Below, in pieces: positions 7,000 to 8,593 of a stretch of DNA of 8,593 nt. The DNA comes from Rhodoferax sp. UBA5149 (GTDB lineage Bacteria; Pseudomonadota; Gammaproteobacteria; Burkholderiales; Burkholderiaceae_C). A program made the translations under genes and the position numbers. Location: assembly GCF_002413825.1 (NCBI RefSeq), contig NZ_DHXT01000030.1:1-8593 (forward strand), read 5' to 3'. Under the pieces are notes generated by a model that was not told the DNA's origin, did not search any database, and worked only from the letters and a program-made list of their open reading frames with translations. Numbering within the stretch: position 1 is the first letter of the stretch; each line of letters begins with the position of its first letter.

Positions 7000-7637
7000 T
7001 AGCGTGGACGCGCCGGTGTGTTCCTGAACGCCCGCACGGCATCAAGAATGTGCGTATGGCGCGTATCGGGGAGTACCCATCGGCGCACCCCATATTCGGC
7101 GATGAACATGAAGGCGACCAAAGGCAGCGTCAGAAAGTTGGAAAAAACAGACCATGTGGTCAGCGGCGCCAGAAAAAACAGCAGGGTCGAAGCCAAGGCC
7201 ATCGCGGCAAAAAACAGGGTCCAGGCGACCGTGACCTGGCGTGCGTAAGTTTCATGTTGCGGCGTCAAGGGTCCGTGCACCGCCTCTGCGAAGCGAGTGC
7301 AGAGCGGTTGCCGCCCAGCGATCAAAGTACGCCCAAAAGTCATGAACAGTATCAGCTGCATCGCCACATTTTGTAGCCAGTACACCAGCCCAAAATGCTG
7401 TGCAAGCGCCGACCATCCCGCCCACGCCGCAACACACGACAGCAGCAGCACACCCAGCATCATGACGCGCCGAGGTGAGCGCCAGGCCAGTACCAGCGCA
7501 AGCAATAGCACCGGTGCCATGGCCACCAGCGCGCCCAGGTTGTCGCTGTGCGCGGATTCATTGGTGTAATGCGCCAGGAGCGGATAGCCGATCACCAGCG
7601 CCGCAATGACCAGCCCGCGCACCATGCGGCGTGCCAT
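6999..7637 (-). CDS. COG4648-type six-TM membrane protein of APE-type cluster
   Basis: The protein has 212 residues from ATG at 7637, which shares one base with the ACP stop (TGATG) and has a purine-rich AAGAGA 8 nt upstream. A GTG 33 nt earlier would overlap the ACP gene more deeply and is less likely. About six hydrophobic segments are visible: 7-23, 35-52, 58-74, 86-105, 134-158 and 162-182. Conserved-looking hydrophilic patches are YTNESAH (24-30), FGRTLIAGRQPLCTRFAE (101-118) and AEYGVRRWVLP (180-190). The pattern matches the predicted inner-membrane protein that sits between the ACP and ligase genes in aryl-polyene and xanthomonadin-like clusters. The biochemical role of this family is not established. 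Its position suggests it organises or anchors the carrier-protein machinery at the membrane, which is inference. Confidence 0.85.
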   Translation of the reverse strand: MARRMVRGLVIAALVIGYPLLAHYTNESAHSDNLGALVAMAPVLLLALVLAWRSPRRVMMLGVLLLSCVAAWAGWSALAQHFGLVYWLQNVAMQLILFMTFGRTLIAGRQPLCTRFAEAVHGPLTPQHETYARQVTVAWTLFFAAMALASTLLFFLAPLTTWSVFSNFLTLPLVAFMFIAEYGVRRWVLPDTRHTHILDAVRAFRNTPARPR

Positions 7638-7936
7638 CAGCGGGTTCTCTTGGCGGCGATATAGTCGCACAGGTTGCGCAGCGAGCTGAACGTGTGCTTG
7701 TTGTCTTCGCTGTCGTCACGCAATTGCAGACCATAACGCTTGGAAACCACCAACGCGACTTCCAGCACATCAATCGAGTCCAGGCCCAAGCCATCGCCAT
7801 ACAAGGGGGCGTCCGGCGCGATTTGATCTACCGTGACCTCGAGGTTCAGACACTCGATTAGCAATTCGGCAACTTCACGTTGTAAATCGGCGGTACTCGG
7901 AGCACTGGGTTTCTGGGTATCTTGCATGGTGTCCAT
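7637..7936 (-). CDS. Acyl carrier protein (phosphopantetheine-binding)
   Basis: The protein has 99 residues from ATG at 7936. A second in-frame ATG at 7927 gives 96 residues and sits just after a weak TATGGA. No strong Shine-Dalgarno precedes either. The carrier-domain helix II motif is GLGLDSIDVLEV (49-60), with S54 as the 4'-phosphopantetheine attachment site and the expected acidic residues D53, D56 and E59 around it. The Arg/Asp-rich stretch after the third helix (KRYGLQLRDDSEDNKHTF, about 66-83) resembles ACPs of aryl-polyene clusters rather than housekeeping AcpP. It would hold the growing chain as a thioester for the ligase, dehydratase and acyltransferase encoded downstream. It is the first gene of the overlapping train. 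Only one ACP is present, whereas many APE clusters carry two in tandem. Confidence 0.93.
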   Translation of the reverse strand: MDTMQDTQKPSAPSTADLQREVAELLIECLNLEVTVDQIAPDAPLYGDGLGLDSIDVLEVALVVSKRYGLQLRDDSEDNKHTFSSLRNLCDYIAAKRTR

Positions 7937-7954
7937 AGAAATGTTGGGTGAGCC

Positions 7955-7988
7955 AGCAGCGGTAAATGGTTAAGCGCTTACCGCTGCT
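7955..7988. promoter_or_regulatory. 11-bp perfect inverted repeat upstream of the ACP gene (candidate operator or leader hairpin)
   Basis: AGCAGCGGTAA (7955-7965) and TTACCGCTGCT (7978-7988) are perfect inverse complements around a 12-nt loop. Overlapping the loop and right arm is a second perfect palindrome, TAAGCGCTTA (7971-7980). It lies 18 nt from the ACP start in the only sizeable intergenic gap (7937-8029). No T-run follows on either strand, so it does not look like an intrinsic terminator. The AAGCGCTT core resembles LacI-type operators, but no regulator gene is visible. As RNA it could form a 5' leader hairpin. Function is inferred from position only. Confidence 0.5.
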
Positions 7989-7992
7989 TGCC

Positions 7993-8009
7993 ATGCCGGG
8001 AATTGGCAT
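7993..8009. repeat. Small imperfect dyad in the ACP upstream gap
   Basis: ATGCC (7993-7997) and GGCAT (8005-8009) are inverse complements around a 7-nt spacer. The match is short and could be chance, but it lies next to the larger dyad in the same 93-nt gap and might be a second binding half-site. Confidence 0.25.
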
Positions 8010-8029
8010 TGCCAGGTTAATCGTGCATT

Positions 8030-8593
8030 TTATGACTGTCTGACGGGCAAGTCTGGCCGCAAGCTGGCCGCCAGGCCCTGCGCGCAGGCGAATCCGCTGG
8101 CCCAGGCCCACTGAAAGTTGTAGCCGCCCAGCCAGCCGGTCACGTCCACCACTTCGCCGATGAAATACAGGCCGGGCTGTTTTGATTCCAGCGTCTGCGA
8201 AGACAAATCACGGGTGTCCACGCCACCGGCGGTGACCTCGGCCTTTCGGTAACCCTCGGTTCCCGTGGGGGTGAGTTCCCAGCGCGTCAGGCGTTCAGCC
8301 AGCGCCGCCAGCGCCTTGTCCGTGGCCTCGTTGATGGGGCGCTGCCAGTTGTGACCCGCGCTTTGGCCCTGTTGCACCCAGGCATTGGCCAGCCGCGCGG
8401 GCACCTGGGCTGCCAGCTCATTGGCGATCAATTTGCGCGAGGTGGCTTTGGCGTGGCTGAGTGCCTGCAGCAAATCGGTGTTGGGTGCCAGGTTGATGCG
8501 GATCGGTGCGCCCGCTGGCAGGTAACTCGATATTTGCAGCACCGCCGGGCCGCTCAGGCCGCGATGGGTGAACAGCAGGTCTTCCAGAAAAGT
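8030..8593 (-). CDS. BaiN/RdsA (HI0933/YhiN-like) NAD(P)/FAD-dependent oxidoreductase, N-terminus beyond window
   Basis: The frame is open from the right edge to a TAA at 8030, leaving 187 C-terminal residues of a family usually near 400. The visible part begins with LLFTHRGLSGPAVLQISSYL, a hallmark of HI0933-like flavoproteins. It ends with the signature GYRKAEVTAGGVDTRDLSSQ, followed by LYFIGEVVDVTGWLGGYNF and QWAWASGFACAQG, which close the FAD-binding fold. The Rossmann GxGxxG motif and true start lie to the right of the window, so the GTG at 8542 is internal. These cytoplasmic enzymes are widespread flavin oxidoreductases (E. coli YhiN is a relative) with poorly defined substrates. It is separated from the ACP gene by 93 nt and shows no overlap, so it is probably the flanking gene rather than part of the pathway, though readthrough transcription is possible. 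Confidence 0.93.
   Translation of the reverse strand, partial: TFLEDLLFTHRGLSGPAVLQISSYLPAGAPIRINLAPNTDLLQALSHAKATSRKLIANELAAQVPARLANAWVQQGQSAGHNWQRPINEATDKALAALAERLTRWELTPTGTEGYRKAEVTAGGVDTRDLSSQTLESKQPGLYFIGEVVDVTGWLGGYNFQWAWASGFACAQGLAASLRPDLPVRQS

Noticed and set aside
7955..7988. Intrinsic terminator for the oxidoreductase gene
   Set aside because: The hairpin has an AT/GC mixed stem and is not followed by a T-run on the minus strand.
8027..8055. Possible sigma-70 promoter for the ACP gene: TAAAAT (8027-8032) on the minus strand
   Set aside because: The -10 matches 5 of 6, but the hexamer 17 nt upstream (CAGACT, 8050-8055) matches TTGACA at only 3 of 6. Too weak to annotate.
1..8593. 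CRISPR array, tRNA, rRNA, insertion sequence or toxin-antitoxin pair
   Set aside because: No spaced direct repeats, cloverleaf-like segments, transposase motifs or small paired genes are seen; almost all the DNA is taken up by the minus-strand genes.

Overview
The window is a high-GC (about 60% by eye) proteobacterial segment in which every supported gene lies on the minus strand and reads from right to left. Gene content and order fit a Gram-negative bacterium, most likely a betaproteobacterium, that carries part of an aryl-polyene (APE)-type or related type II PKS outer-membrane lipid cluster. The taxonomic call is inference: no rRNA or other marker gene is present.

Layout in transcription order. 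(1) At the right edge is the C-terminal half of a BaiN/HI0933 (YhiN-like) flavoprotein, a housekeeping-type neighbour ending at 8030. (2) A 93-nt intergenic gap at 7937-8029 holds an 11-bp perfect inverted repeat enclosing most of a TAAGCGCTTA palindrome. It is the only substantial non-coding DNA in the window. (3) A tightly packed gene train follows: acyl carrier protein, six-TM COG4648-type membrane protein, AMP-forming acyl ligase, short ApeI-like hot-dog dehydratase, LpxL-like acyltransferase, LolA-like periplasmic protein, MMPL/RND exporter, and a membrane-anchored NodB-type polysaccharide deacetylase. Each adjoining pair overlaps by 1, 4 or 8 nt (TGATG, ATGA or GTGA type junctions). (4) After a 37-nt gap comes a PAP2-superfamily membrane protein with a TTG start and a clear GGAG Shine-Dalgarno, cut by the left edge.

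Proposed logic, from family knowledge and inference. The ligase activates an aryl or acyl starter and loads it on the carrier protein. The dehydratase forms double bonds during chain extension. The acyltransferase moves the chain to a lipid or sugar acceptor at the inner membrane. The MMPL exporter and LolA-like protein then move the product towards the outer membrane. The ketosynthases, ketoreductase, ammonia lyase, thioesterase and second ACP expected of an APE cluster are absent from these 8.6 kb. They either lie left of the window or the pathway is a reduced variant. The deacetylase and PAP2 protein attached to the export end suggest an added glycan or polyprenyl/lipid-phosphate step.

Smaller points: a REP-like palindromic repeat sits in frame inside the exporter gene; most overlapping genes lack a recognisable Shine-Dalgarno while the one separated gene has a good one; and no tRNA, rRNA, CRISPR array, insertion sequence or intrinsic terminator is visible.
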